A DNA stretch of 64,000 nt from Moringa oleifera (GCA_021397835.1 JAJFZO010000130.1:62001-126000); one strand, 5' to 3'; positions 1 through 12,679 are shown, counted from the first letter of the stretch. Numbers and translations are program-made. The notes: generated from the letters alone by a model not told the origin.

Positions 1-640
1 AACAAAACTGCTTTTAAAGCTAAAACTACTTAAGAAGAAGCTATGTAATTCGCCAAATATTTTAATCTGGAGCTAAATGAAGAAAATGTGTTGGTAAGGA
101 TTTTAGATCATGGTGAAGCTATCATTTCCTAATTTGGGCCAGCCTCTATCTTGGTTCTATGTGTGGGACTTTATGTTCATAACAATGTTCATGGTTACTT
201 TTTGTACTTGAGAATTTTAAGAAAACATGAACTCCCAAGATCATGGGATGATTAATGTTTGATAAACTTTTATCGTCTTCGGGTGAAAACAAGACCCCAC
301 AGTTCAGGGATAAACTTTCTGCTTCATTCATGCCTTCTTCCTCCCTTCTAAATAACTGGTGCAACCAAGCCTGAGTCTTTAGGAGACCCAGACAGTCATA
401 GCAACAACTTAAACATCTAACAATAATACATGTAAATAAATATATCATTCCATTTGCTACAAAAAAGCTTCTCTGCTCTGCATAGTTCAAGCTGATGTTA
501 CTATTTTCAGTCTGCTGCCCTGTTTAAATTATTGCGGCAACACTGACACTACACAATTGTAATCCGCAGTTCGCAAACTATAGACAATTATTCAAACAGT
601 AAAGACACTAAGACACCATAGAAGGTTGTTTATTGACATC
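1..640. repeat. segmental duplicate, partner at 7680-8790
   Basis: Several blocks match 7680-8790 in the same order and orientation. One holds the phrase 'cctaatttgggcca' followed by a shared stretch about Ca-rich spacing and 'cataacaatgttcatggtta'; another holds 'tctgcatagttcaa' and 'gacaattattcaaacagta'. The blocks are collinear but the spacing differs, so this is an old duplication with indels. No coding sequence is recognised in either copy; the short minus ORF at 146-490 has no family resemblance. Confidence 0.7.
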
Positions 641-1428
641 TCACCTTTCTCTACAAACCCAAAAGTTCACTGTCACTTTCCTTAAAAAGAGGGGAAAAAA
701 AAGAAAGAAAAAAATAGTAAAAGCAACACTAGTAAAAAATAAGAATGAAATATAGCCAACTGTTAATCATTAAATTACCTAATTTTGCTTGCAACATTGA
801 AAAGTAAACAAAAAACTCCTATTACCAACAAACTCTTCATTTAATCATGACTGTTTGCCCTTAGGTAATTTTACATACAAACAGAAACAAATTTTTTCAT
901 AGCAACTATACATGCATAAAGACACATATATAGGTGCACATACAGAGGCATACTATATGTGCATTCAATCAAACCCACAGATATCTGTGAGGATACGGAA
1001 CCAGGCAACATTGACAAGTCACTCAAACACAGCAAAGAATGGCTCATCGTTTCTACTAAACCCAACAAAACAGACTAGAACAACCATACAGTAAGAGATT
1101 GTGCCATCACATTTGAGTCATCAATGCTCACCTAAACAAGAGGGAACTTCATATTGAGATTCAAACCAACTAAAGTGTGGGTAAAAAGAAAAAAGATAAA
1201 CAGAAAGACCCACAGAAAGAAAGAATACTGCCTGAGATATTATTTAGACCGGAACTGCATATGTTACATGAATTGTGTGGTATTTATCTATCCCTATTCA
1301 AAATCAAGAAGATTTCAAAGTTACAATTTATGAAAGGAAAACTAACTATACAATTGAAATGAATTACTAAATCAAAAATTCTAAAGTGGAACTGCTGCTA
1401 GTGCCAAATACTGAACCACATTGACTAG
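641..1428. other. AT-rich stretch without a recognised gene
   Basis: Only ORFs of 60-65 codons occur here (871-1068 minus, 912-1094 plus, 1177-1362 plus) and none resembles a known family. It lies downstream of the NAC-like pseudogene and may include its 3' flank. Confidence 0.6.
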
Positions 1429-2368
1429 TTATTTTTCTTGAGAGAATATCCCAGCCAAGGAGTCATTTTGTTCTTCTTCTTCTTCTTCAGAGAGCATCGC
1501 TATCACTGTGCTGTAAAGCTCTTCATCATTTAAATCATGAGCTTCTTGTACCTCTTTGTATTCTTCTACACGAATATGATCCATGACAGACTCTTTCGGT
1601 TGTTCATAAGCCGTACTAGTTAATACCAACTTCTTTCCACCAGTCAACAATCACTGGATGGTTTAAACCTCACCAGTATCTTCATTGGAATCATTATCAT
1701 CAAAAAGACTTTTCTCCATCCAATCAAGGTAAGGCCTGATATCTGAATTCTTCACTTCACTCTTTGAATTTTGTGCAATCTCATCATTCTTCTCTACTGG
1801 GTGTGTCTCCAGCTTAATCAGTTTTTGAGCTCCTTTTCCTCTGCTGTTATAATGAATTCGACATCAAACCCATGACCCAGAAGCAAGCCGATATTCATCC
1901 ATGATCCAGTTGCTTACAATAGCTTCTTTGTGATTCCCTTTTTTTTTTCTTGTGGGAGTAGAAGGAGAGGGTTTTCTTATAACCCACAAGTTGAACACAG
2001 CCCCTCAAGTCTTGTTGGGGAATAGGTTCGTCCCCATTGTTGGCTTTCCACCAGCCACCATTGAAATCACCTTCAAGAACACGTCTGGCCCTCCTGCCCC
2101 TGCCATTGTTGGAGACCTTCTCTCGCTTAACAAAGTAATACCATTCATCTCTGTGAAGGAGATCATTGTCAGGATGTTGCAGCAACCATGGTTCATGGGC
2201 ATAGACATCCTCCTCAAGGATCAGACCGTTTATCAGTATCTCCAACCCATGAACCTTTCCCCAGAGATAATGGCAAACAAGCGGCTCATCAGTTGGACAG
2301 AATTTTAACCCAACTGGAGATCCCGAAGAACAATTAAATGCAGACATCCTTGAATTTCTTTGATCCAT
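1429..2368 (-). pseudogene. NAC-domain transcription factor, broken copy
   Basis: Read on the minus strand from the ATG at 2368-2366, the product begins with a NAC domain: subdomain A 'GLKFCPTDEPLVCHYL' (about residues 20-36), then 'EEDVYAHEPW', 'DEWYYFVKR', and 'GWWKANNGDEPI', and the end of the domain 'SNWIMDEYRL'. NAC proteins are plant transcription factors that bind DNA through this domain. The copy is damaged. A run of ten T at about 1939-1948 (A on the coding strand) puts the 'WIMDEYRL' part one base out of frame; nine would restore it. In that second frame a TGA at 1864-1866 falls where NAC proteins usually read 'VLCRI', and more stops follow before an acidic C-terminal tail (1429-1650, with EEEEEE). 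The NAC domain runs without introns, whereas most NAC genes have two, so it may be a retrocopy or belong to an intronless subgroup. A TTG just before the ATG is not the start. Confidence 0.8.
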
Positions 2369-2607
2369 CAATACTCAAAGAAAATTCCAAAATGAAATAG
2401 CTAGTAACAACCTCTCGCTTCTCAAGCAAACAGATCTCAACTGGCAAAACACAAATTTCTTAAAGAGAAATGAAGAAATAAAGGAAGTCACCTTGGTCAC
2501 ACTAACTCTTTCCTCTTCTTGCTCTAGATTTTCTCGGCTTCCAATCAAACTCAAACTCAAAATTTTCACTAATCTGCTGAATTGAAACGGAAGCACAAGG
2601 GAGTCTG

Positions 2608-2614
2608 ATTTATA
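2608..2614 (-). promoter_or_regulatory. TATA box candidate of the NAC-like gene
   Basis: On the minus strand this reads TATAAAT, about 240 bases before the NAC ATG. The sequence between looks like an ordinary AG-rich plant 5' leader. The position fits a promoter that has outlived its reading frame. Confidence 0.4.
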
Positions 2615-2659
2615 AGGGCGGGAGAGATGACCGTTAGTATGCATCTCTTTCAAGCGCCA

Positions 2660-4290
2660 AAATCCTCACGTGATGTTACCATTTGGTCGTCATCACACGT
2701 GCGAATGAAAAGATCGTTATATGGCCTCCACTCTCCAGGTGTCCTGTCTTTGCGAATTGCACTGGCGGTCTACACATTGCCAGCAGAAAGTTCCAGGAGA
2801 AGGACAGAAATACAAAGACACTGAACGAGGACACAATTGTAATTTCGGAAATCAAAACCACAATCCTCTTCCTTGGCAAGCACACATACAAGGGTTTTAC
2901 GCAAGCTCGGCAGTTGGAGAAGAAGAGTAAGAAGAGACGAACCTGTCTGTCTTGTGTTCAGCTCGGAAACTAAACACCTAGATGGTCGAGAATCCACCAT
3001 TGTCGGCTTCCTCTGCTTCTCCCGTCGCCGTTATTTATGGGCTTTGCTTAATTTTGGGCTGGGAGACTTGAGGGGAGGGACCGATAATGGCAGCTGCCGA
3101 ATGGATTTAAAGATATTTAAAATTTTTCTTTGGTTGGTTCCTGTTTACAATTGTGTTCCAATTTTTTCTTTTAAAAAATGAAATAAATTAGTTATTCAAA
3201 ATAAATAAAAGTAAATATTCAAAAAATCAAAGTATATGGTAAATATCAAAATAAATTTTAACTTTTAAAAAACATAAAATAAATCTTACTTTTATATCAA
3301 ACCGATATAATTTTGTAATTAGATTTTAACTAGAAGTGATATTAGGATTTCATAAAAGTTATTGCTCCTTTCCTTTTCATTTTTCTCTATTTTCCTTCTT
3401 TTTGTGTAATTACTTTTTTTCTTTTCTACCCACCTCTTCTTTCTTGTAAAAACCTTTTCTAAAAATTATGGTGTTTAAACAAAGTAGGCTACACATGTAG
3501 AAGTAGGTCACCTAAACCTACAAGTAACTTAGTTTGAAACTCCAATTTTATAAGATCCAAGCATAATTTTCACATCACACTTGTTTTTAAAATTTTTATA
3601 ATAGTAGTATTTGCGATCCATTTTGAAGAATTGATGTTATTAATTTATGTTTAATCATTTAAATTTTGAGTTTTTTATTAAAAAGATTAATTTTTTAATT
3701 TTGATTTATTAAAAGTGTTAAATTTTAATTATTTTGACTAATTTTTTTGTTTTTGTTGAAAAAATAAATTTAAAATAACTTGAAAATGAAAAAAATATGC
3801 CTTAAGAAATATTTTATCCTTCTTGTCTCATATCTAGTGTACAATTTAAAGGAATTGTATATAAGATGTGGATTGTGAAATAAGTTTACATCCGAAAGAG
3901 CACATGTTTTTATGGAAGAAAGAAGAGATGGACTCATGTGTATTTACCACATATGCCAGGATTGTTTGTTTGATTAATAGTGCTGAGTTCAAGCCAAGTA
4001 GCACCTTAATTTTTTAAAAAATATTTGTTTAATTTATTTTTTTATTTGTTATCGGATAACTATACTAAGAAAGACTCAATCAATGAGTGACCGAATCTTT
4101 CTTTGGGCTTTTTTTACATGCATTTGTTGTAGTCCACTATCCTAAGTCTACAGGCCACATTACATAATTTAGTCACCAGAAAGAAATTGTCAGGATAACA
4201 TGGCATCAATCACTTGCTCACACGTAACAGTTACTCTGCATATATTCCACATGATAGTCATGCCCTCATCTTCTCTCAGGTCTCTCACCG
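2660..4290. other. intergenic, short overlapping ORFs only
   Basis: 2660-3180 carries several overlapping ORFs of 65-102 codons on both strands, with no motif I recognise; being open in many frames argues against real coding. From 3180 the sequence is AT-rich with poly-A/T runs and no gene. Confidence 0.55.
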
Positions 4291-4298
4291 GTCAATCC

Positions 4299-4306
4299 TA
4301 TATAAA
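4299..4306 (+). promoter_or_regulatory. TATA box candidate without a gene
   Basis: TATATAAA here is followed by 'gaggcacc' and a CA/CT-rich stretch to about 4460 that looks like a plant transcription start and 5' leader. No ORF of useful length follows within 1.5 kb, so this could be the promoter of a lost or non-coding gene, or chance. Confidence 0.3.
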
Positions 4307-4309
4307 GAG

Positions 4310-6295
4310 GCACCCTCCTTGTCAAAAAACACAACCTTAGCATCAATTAACTCTTTTCCAATAAATTTCTCCCAGTAGCTCTCCCCCAACAACCTTTTTT
4401 TTCTCGAGACTTCCAGCTACTTATCAATATCCCAAAGGAGTTTCTCAAGCTTTTCCTAACTTTCTTTGAGTTATATTTTATTTTATTTTTAAATCAAAAC
4501 AATATTTTGAAGGTGTAGATATTTTCAGTTTTCTAATATGCATAGAAAATCTAAGACAGATCATTTTGGATTGTTTCATCTTGGAATAACAGAGTTATGC
4601 ACTATTACAAAATAAGCGTAGAGTCGTGAAATATCTTAAAGAAAGGCAACTTAATCCGTAACTTAGCTTAGCAAAAAATTAGTAGCATCATTCTTGTTTT
4701 TATCTATTTCATATTCAACAGTTTTATGCTTTGCAATATGTTCTCATTGATAAGTCTTTGCTAATGACGAGTCGATTCTACTTGCAAATAAGGAGAAGGA
4801 ATTAAAGTAGTTGACGTCCATTACTATTTTGATGGATGGAGAAAGATAGAAAGGGAGAGAGAGAGAGAAAGGGAGAAATCATTCTCATGCCAAGCATATC
4901 GTCATCAAAATCCATGGTGAAGCTTCTAGTAGACAAGATTAGCGTTCATTAGGTGTTTGACCAATAAGAAAGTGAAGAAAGAAAGAAAAACTCTTAGGGC
5001 AAAGAAAAATTGAGAGATGAAGGAGAGAGATGAATAAAACTAATAGTATCTATGAGTTTTCGACAATGGATTTTTGAGTTTTCAGTAATAGATTTTGGTA
5101 GAGAGAAAAAATGACATATGGAGAGAGAGAGAGAAAATCAAAAGAAGAGTTGACTCTAGGAGAAATGAGATAAAAAATCATTAATATCCTTCACTTAACA
5201 TTCTTTTATTGATGTTGTCACACCTCAAATTTTGTTTCAATTATTAATGAAAAATCAAAGTCTATTATGTTACTTTTTGAATAATAAGATTTAAGTTGTA
5301 ACTCTTGACATATTTCAATATTTTTTAAAAATATTTACCAAAATTCTATTTTATTTTTTAATGATTTGTGAAAGAAGGCACATGAATAAGAGAAATGAAA
5401 GCCTCCAAGTTAAGAAATGTCTCTTGAATCTTTTATCATGAAATAAGATTTATGGATGCAACCCTAATCACATTTAACATTTGTACGTGATTGCCTTTTA
5501 TATTTTTTTCATATTTTGTATGAATAAATTTTTTTATTTTCAATAAATTAAAGTTAAAATAAGATTGAACTCAAATAATTTATAAAGAAATAAGACATAA
5601 AAAAAATCTAATAATTATAAATGATTTTTGAAGTCTATCATTCAAACATTGAACAATATTGGGTGATTGTGATAATTTATGCACAAGATTTTTCACAAAT
5701 ACAACATCATTGAAATATATAATTTATAATAAATAAATTAAATTTTTTTATGAACTTCTTTAAATTGATTTGATGATTATATATTTAATAATTAATTTTT
5801 GATCTATAACATGTAACTCTATTTATTAAATTTAATGATTTTTAAACTTAGAGCTATGGGAAAAAATTTATACATCAAGTTTAAATTTTAAAAATCTACA
5901 TTTTATAAAACTAAAAAGATAATTTAACTAAAAACATTTCGCGACTTATGGAATGACCCTTAAAAATGATAAAAGTGAATTTATAACCCCTTTTAAATTT
6001 ACATATTTTTTATTTAAGATTCAAATACCACATAAGAGATTCATGTATCTTTAACTTCTCACCATAATAATATTTTTATTTTTTATATACTTTAAAATAA
6101 TTTAAATTTATAATTAAATTTTAAAAAGTTAGTTTCATTTGAATGAATCATTGTCTCGCGGGAATAAATAATTATTATTATGATTTTGATATCATAGTCT
6201 TGATGTGTTTGGATGATAAAATATTTTTATATAATTAATATTATTTAAACAACATCATTTTATTAATAAAAATAATAATTTAAAAAATCTTGAGA
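4310..6295. other. AT-rich intergenic stretch with GA microsatellites
   Basis: No gene seen. Short GA-rich runs occur at 4851-4877 and 5121-5136; the rest is AT-rich with many homopolymer runs. Confidence 0.6.
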
Positions 6296-6299
6296 GTAC

Positions 6300-7260
6300 T
6301 AAATAATAATATCCGAAACTTATGATATTGCATTGTAGTTACCATTCTTCTCAACTTCAACAATGCATGTTTAAACACAAAAATTAATAAAGTAAAAGTG
6401 ATTACTCTTTAAATATATTTAAATTATTCAAAAAATCACTTCAAGTTGATCGAGAATGTTTTTTGATGGTTTAAGTATATAACAATATAATCATCAATCT
6501 ACTATCTCATAGCATTTATCCTACAGTAAAATTGTTAGCACTACGAATAAGCAATCTCTAAAAAAATAAAAAATAAAAAATAAAAAAATTACTAATTTAT
6601 ATTTTAAATTTTAAATGTAAAGTTGCCACTAGTATAGTTAATTAATCAGCAATAATTTAGAAATATCAAATCTCAATTCTGAGCATTATTATATCTTAGA
6701 TTCAATAAAAAAATTTATGAACAAAAGAATGCAAATAAATTCTCATGAGAAATCAATAGTTAGCTTAACAACAATGGCGAGAATATTAATAGGTAAGCCT
6801 CTTCCTCATTCTCATTCTCGTTCTTCTAGTGGGCTCCATGACTAAAGCATAGGTCAACTTCTAAAATCTCCAAATGAAAAATAAGGAAAAGACATCAAAA
6901 AATTGAAAAAACAACAAAGGGTAATAATGACATTTCTTTGTTTTTTCTTTTTCATTTTTTAAGCAATTGCCATGAAATCTAGCACAATCACAAAATTTCA
7001 TGCCAAATACAAATTGAATGACCTTATCACTTTACAGATAGTATTTATAGAATTGTATCTTAGGTAAGGTTCACTAACTGAATTTTTGATTCTGCAGACT
7101 CATGATAAGTACACTAGGAATCCAAGGAAGCTTGAGTAGAAAGAGGGATTTGCACCAACCTTGAAAGCCTGAAGTATGCAATCAAGAGAGGGGAGATTAT
7201 AATTAGTGGGACTATTTAAATTTGCAAAATAATTAAGGCTGAGGACTATGAACACACAAC
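6300..7260. repeat. segmental duplicate A, partners 15330-16330 and 17020-17950
   Basis: Collinear with 15330-16330: shared landmarks are 'aatagttagcttaacaacaat', 'tagaaatatcaa', the 'tttacagata' block, 'actcatgataag' and 'gcaatcaagagaggg' just before the end. In the partner this sequence leads directly into the last leucine-rich-repeat codons of an NBS-LRR gene; here the coding part is missing. It is therefore probably the 3' flank of a lost resistance-gene copy. Confidence 0.7.
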
Positions 7261-7679
7261 CGCATAGTCAATCCTACTTCTACTTCTAATTTGTTAGCTT
7301 CTGCTTCTCCTTCTGTAGCATTGCCCCAATAGACATCATTATCTTCTACGTAGTTTATACCAAATGCCTAGTCAATTCTCAAAGACTGCCAACAAGTCAG
7401 CCAAATTATTTTGTCAAACAGACAAAGAAAAGTGTTAATTAATAATGTCGAACATAAAACATAAATAATTAAAAACTTCCGACAAGTTAATGTTTAGAAA
7501 GTAAAAACCATAAGCTCAAGCAAGCAGCACAAGCAATGAGGAATAGTTAAACACCAACAAAAATATAATTCCAACTTAATGACATATTAAAATCTTACAT
7601 GTGCAGAAAGAGTAACAGGCACAAGTGAAGTGTAGGAAATAAATCTATTTCTAAGTTTTTTAAGCAATATAATTTATTA

Positions 7680-8790
7680 GATATTATAATCTTGAGCTAA
7701 ATGAAAAAAAATTATTGACAAGAATTTTTGACCATGATAAAGCTGTCATATCCTAATTTGGGCCAACCTCTATCTTGGTTCTACACACAAGGCATTATTT
7801 TCATAACAATGTTCATGGTTACTGTTTGTACTTGAGAATATTTTGAAAAAGCTGAACTTCTAAGCTCATGAGATGATTCATTTTGGATTTTTCAGTCTCT
7901 TCTAAAGATCAAGCACATGACAATTGGTTAGTAAGAGAAAAACAAACCATTGTGTCCCTCGCTATAAGCTTGTCATGATGACCACAATGTAGAAGCTTAT
8001 CCACAAAATCACTAGCCTGAATGTAACACAAATACAATGAAAGAGGCAAAAAGAACAAGAGAAAAAATACTAGTAACTCATTAGGCATAGTAAAATCATC
8101 TAAGATAACATCAAGGACCTCTGTTGAAACTAGATACTAATTATAAGTATTAACAAAACTGGACCATGGCTCCTGTTGTACCTATAATAGAATTGAATAT
8201 CAAAACCACATATCAGCTTCATGCAGTGGCAGAATGCTTCTTACACATGATCAATATCATGAAGGTTGTTCATTGGATTAAAAAAAAAAAAACAAGTAGG
8301 AATTAGATTACGAAGGAGTATTCCTTTCCATCTAAATCTTTATGTCATGAAGGGTGAACCCCCTCTTTTGGGGACAAATATAAATTCAAGACCCCCCAGT
8401 GGATGGTACTCTCTAAATGCTTTTCTCACTATTCCAAGGTATACCTTCTAATAAGAGCATCAAGCTAGGGTCAAACTCAAATTGATATTCATTTAGTCAT
8501 CTGTCCCTAGTGCATGAAAAATACCTGAATCCATTATAGAATAACAAATGACTACAAAATCTTGCAAATAAATAATTCAGTTAATAAATCTTTATCATTC
8601 TATGTGCTACAAACCAACTGCTCTACTCTGCATAGCTCAAACTGATGTTATCCTTTTCCATCTGCAGCCCTATTTAACTTATTGCTGCAACATTTCCCTA
8701 TAGAATTGCACTCTGTATTTTGACAATTATTCAAACAGTATTAATTTCTCATTACTTTCAAGCTATAACAATAAAAATAGGAACCCTAGA
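7680..8790. repeat. segmental duplicate, partner at 1-640
   Basis: Matches 1-640 in order and orientation but is about 450 bases longer, mostly between 7900 and 8590. The plus ORF at 8266-8451 inside the extra part has no family resemblance. 7260-7680 holds nothing recognisable. Confidence 0.7.
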
Positions 8791-9285
8791 AAGGGAAAGA
8801 AAAACCAAATTTAAATAAGATAACAACTAAAACAATAACTAATAATTACATATTCTCAGAACACATAGGCTACGCTTCATCTTTTCAAGGAATAGTCATA
8901 GTGTTGCAAATCAACGGTGAGTTCAGAGCCTTTAAAATTAACAAAAATACTAGTAACAAAAGTTTGCAATTTTTTGATGTTAGGGTCACCCTTAATGTAT
9001 GAAAATAAGTGAAGTTTATGACAATATATATCAACCAACATGAGAATTAAGGAACAGTGTTTGAAATCTGTCGGTATGAAAAAAAAAAAAGACACAGAGG
9101 TAGAAAGCTAGAACTCGGTGGGACACTAAGAACCAAATAGAACATAAGTAGCAATTACTATGAAACATGAGAGATGCAAATCAACTTCAAAACTTTGCCC
9201 TTCAGAGATCTCTCCTTTGATCTGCTCTCTAGTAGTTTCCAATTAAATAGTATGTCCATTTCTCTCTACTCCATACCCTTTTTTT
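8791..9285. other. no gene seen
   Basis: AT-rich. The minus ORF at 8877-9095 has no recognisable motif. Confidence 0.5.
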
Positions 9286-9289
9286 CTGC

Positions 9290-9420
9290 AGCATCCTCAC
9301 TCTCGACAATACTACCAGCTAGCAAATTGGGATAGTTCCAGTGGTTCAACGTATGCAACCATAAGGCCACTGCTACTTTTTTTAATGTCCTAATGATGCG
9401 ATAGAGGAGTATATGAGCTT
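9290..9420 (-). repeat. dispersed repeat, partner at 24105-24215
   Basis: The reverse complement shares 'agccttatggttgcat'-like sequence and the following 'ttgaaccact' block with the plus strand at 24105-24215, at roughly 80% by eye. The family is not recognised. Confidence 0.5.
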
Positions 9421-9865
9421 CATCTCCAAAACTTCTACCTCTTCCTCATAGGCTTTCATAGACATCTTTTCATAAGTTTCTTTCCCTCTGTGGCTATACA
9501 ATGCTAAGATCTATTTATCCAAGTTGTAATAGAAGTATCCTTTTTATTGTTTAAGTTACCTAATGTGCTGCGTTGACAACATCTGTACCTCATGGCTTTC
9601 CTACGTAATTAGATTCATGACTAAAGTTTTCATTGTCATTAATTTGTTCAGAACAAGAGAAAATTTCATCGACATTAATGAATTTAGCTACTATAGTCGA
9701 TAAAATCGTTTGTCATCAATTAATTTTTAAAAAGCTCATAAAGTGCAACTTTGTAGCTTTTGGTGCCAGCAAGGGAAAAAATTTGAGAAATATAAATTCT
9801 GAAACACATTTAAAGAACAAAATCCTAATTAATTATATCCAATGCATTGATAAAAACGATCCATA

Positions 9866-10010
9866 ATCCACCCACAAATATCACCATTAAACATACATGC
9901 TGTATAAGAAATTATAAATAAAGATGCTCATTTGATAACAAAGTATTCTTTACAGTGACCCAAAAGAAACTACTAGAAACAATAGCACTAGTCACTCACA
10001 TAGAATGTTA
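9866..10010. repeat. segmental duplicate, partner at 18810-18955
   Basis: Shares 'atatcaccattaaacata', 'agatgctcatttgataa' and 'acaatagca' followed by 'ttagtcactc'-like sequence with 18810-18955 in the same order. With the 6300-7260/15330-16330 match this shows two collinear duplicated units about 9 kb apart. 10011-10560 holds nothing recognisable. Confidence 0.65.
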
Positions 10011-10579
10011 CTTCCAAAGTGAAGGTGGAAAAGGCATTATGATAAGAAAACTCTGGGTAGAATTCTGACAAGTTGCTCAATTCTACAATAAGCCAAATCA
10101 CCCATTTACTTGAGAATCACAAATGCCAAATACTAGGATCCTTCTCGAGACGTGAAGATAAGACAATCCTCTTGATGAAAGAGTCATGCATCTATCTTAT
10201 ATCACGTTTTCGTATCTTCAAGACTTGACAGCTTACTTCTAACTTTGAGTTCTATATACACAAAATGCATCATCGTTGTATCTCAGATAAAAATACAGAG
10301 TACCACTTAAAAAAAGTTAAAGAATATTAATTAAAATCATAATACAACAAGGAACCCAGAAATAAATGGTTATAAACATGCAAGTTATAAAGCCGACTAG
10401 AGGAAACTAGGAATATACATCTAATTAAAAAATGAATAAAGTTATATGTCAAAATCCAGCATCAATGGATGATGCAATTTATATCTGATTGCAAATCAAA
10501 AGGCATTGATAACCACGGGTTTGTTGTTACAATAATGTACTAATTATATGATGTCTTAGTATCTTATTTGAAATGCATC

Positions 10580-11320
10580 TTATTGTCATCCATTTCCCTT
10601 CCAAATCCCCATGTTTATACATCATAATCCTTTTCCACAATCCTTCATTCCTCACCATATACCTTTATAGCCACTTGCCTAGTAATCCTTTGTTAAATAA
10701 AGTGAAATCCTTCACTCTAAGTCCTCCTAACATGATAGGTTAAGACATTACCTTCCACTTCACCAAATAATATTTACAAACCTCTTCACTATTACATAAG
10801 AAGTTTTCATTGAATTACTTCTAATTTTCAAGCAATCACTTTTGGCATCGAAAATAATGGCATAAAATATGTAAGAAAATTAGATAATATGCTTTTAATT
10901 AGAGTTAACCTCCTCATCTTGGAGAGATACTATTCTTCCATCCAGCTAGCTTCCTCTCGAACCTTTCCATGACTCTTTTTCAAAAGGACTTATCTAAACA
11001 CCTAACACCAAAAGGAAGGCTTAGGTATCTCAGTGGAAAGCTAATCACCTTGTAGCCCATAACACTAGCCAATGCCCTTGCAGCCCATAACATTAGCCCA
11101 CATCCTTGCATTTTCCACTTCCTCCATTGCTATCACTTTAAATTTACTACATTGATTTTCAATCTTGAACTCCCTTAAAACTCAATAATATGCTTGTGAG
11201 ATTAATTAACTCTTCTAGCTTTGCAACACAAAATATTATATTGTCATCCACAAATAGGATATAAGTCTTCATTTCTTTCTCCTTTCCACCAACACTAAAC
11301 CCTTTTAGGTTTGTCTAGCA
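10580..11320 (-). pseudogene. L1-type LINE reverse transcriptase, 3' part
   Basis: On the minus strand, broken frames give the second half of a plant L1 reverse transcriptase: 'HLLFVDDNIIFC' (the FADD active-site region, here FVDD), then 'ISFPLRYLSLPFGVR', 'MERFERKLAGWKNS', and further left 'GGLRVKDFTLFNKGLLGKWL'. Stops and frameshifts are common. This continues the LINE part at 14480-15000; the two were one sequence before the LTR element at 11341-14459 inserted. Confidence 0.75.
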
Positions 11321-11340
11321 CCTCCATTACTAGTAAAAAC
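11321..11340. repeat. 20-bp flanking duplication, left copy
   Basis: cctccattactagtaaaaac, identical to 14460-14479. It is LINE reverse-transcriptase sequence and flanks the LTR element on both sides. LTR elements normally leave 4-6 bp. Confidence 0.8.
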
Positions 11341-11695
11341 TAATGCAATGGAAGGTTTGCTTTAAAAGAGAAGCGAAATAAAACTAAAAAACAAACCCTA
11401 AGGTTAAACTTTTAGAGGAATATTTGATAACTTGCATTGAGTTCTCTCTAACTATTACAACAAGTCTTTAAATAATGTGAAGAAGTAAAGTAAGAATAAA
11501 ACATGTAAAAAAATAGAAAAACTAAAAATAAAAATTTAAAAAAACAAGAAACTAACTAAATGAAAAATTTGAGAGAATAAAAAGCTGACTAAATAAGAAA
11601 CTTGAGAGAATAAGAAACTAACTAAATGGAAACTAAGATATCTAATCAAAATAGAACATTAACCGAAATAGGACACTAAGTTAATGTATACTACA
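11341..11695 (-). repeat. 3' LTR of the 3.1-kb element
   Basis: Pairs with 14105-14459; both contain 'ggttaaacttttagaggaat' and 'aagatatctaatcaaaatag'. The end could extend to 11698 (ctacatca), because a purine-rich tract on the minus strand (ggaaagga) directly precedes it, as expected of a polypurine tract. Confidence 0.75.
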
Positions 11696-11869
11696 TCAAT
11701 CCTTTCCACTTCAAAGAAAACTCGCCCTCGAGTTTATGGCAGCAAAGAAAACTCATCTGGGGGAAAATACTCAAACATATCAGTAAACATTAGGTAGGTG
11801 CCACAAACTTCTAACCTTTGTCAAGCAACTCATTAACTTGCTGCTATAACTCTTCATACTCAACTGGGC

Positions 11870-12480
11870 TCATACAGCAATGTTCAATATCTTGCATAGG
11901 AGGTAGCTTATTAAGTTATTTATTAGGAGATAAATTAGCAAAATCAGCAAGTGCCTCTTGGATCTTAGGTGAACCTCAATAATTTCTTCAGCTTGGCCTT
12001 TCACCACTAGCGTTACGATAAAGCTTAGCTCTTTAACCTGCTCGAAGAATTTTGAGGCTGCTATGTTGATGAATAATGGTTTATCTTTCTTAATAAGAGA
12101 ACTACTTTTCAAAGGTTGAGATTGTGGTAATAACACATTCTTCTTGTTAAGCCACCGAAAGATAAAAGTATTATCTCATCCTTTATAAGTGGCATCAACA
12201 TCATAATGCCATGATCTTTTTAATAGGATATGACAAGCGTCCATCTCTACGACATCGCATACGACCTCATCTTTGTAATATTTTTTGATTGACAAAGAAA
12301 TTTTGTAAACTTCTTGCACTTGAACTTCCGCATCTTTCTTAATCCATGCGATCTTATATGGAGAAAGATGTTTCTCAATCTTTAAATTTAAGGCTTTCAA
12401 GAGAGCTTTAGAAATAATTTTCTCGTTACTGACACTATCAATAATGACATCGCATACCTTATTACAAACAGTGCATCGGG
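11870..12480 (-). pseudogene. retrotransposon protease and linker, relic
   Basis: On the minus strand, 12480-12176 gives an aspartic protease of Ty3/gypsy elements: 'DVIIDSVSNEKIISKALL' (the active-site DSGS changed to DSVS), 'SPYKIAWIKKDAEVQV', 'DEVVCDVVEMDACHILL' and 'DVDATYKG'. 11870-12136 continues into the spacer before reverse transcriptase and then stops at the LTR. The changed active-site residue and the stops make it non-functional. Confidence 0.75.
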
Positions 12481-12679
12481 TTCAAAAGATCTTGTGTCGT
12501 TCAGTGTTATCAAGTTTCTTTGGGGCAAGCAAAAGTTGTTGGACAATACATGCCACTTCTCTCACATCTCATTTTGTAAACTCAGCACTATCATAAATTT
12601 TTTCTTCAAGAACTTTTTCTTCATCACTATCATCTTCTTTCGCAAAGTTAACAGATCTTTTATTTGGACATTAATTTGA

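Noticed and set aside
1952..2308. Plus ORF of 118 codons over the NAC gene
   Set aside because: The opposite strand gives a clear NAC domain; this is its complement.
2627..3181. Overlapping ORFs on both strands, up to 102 codons
   Set aside because: No motif, no homology that I recognise, and several frames are open at once.
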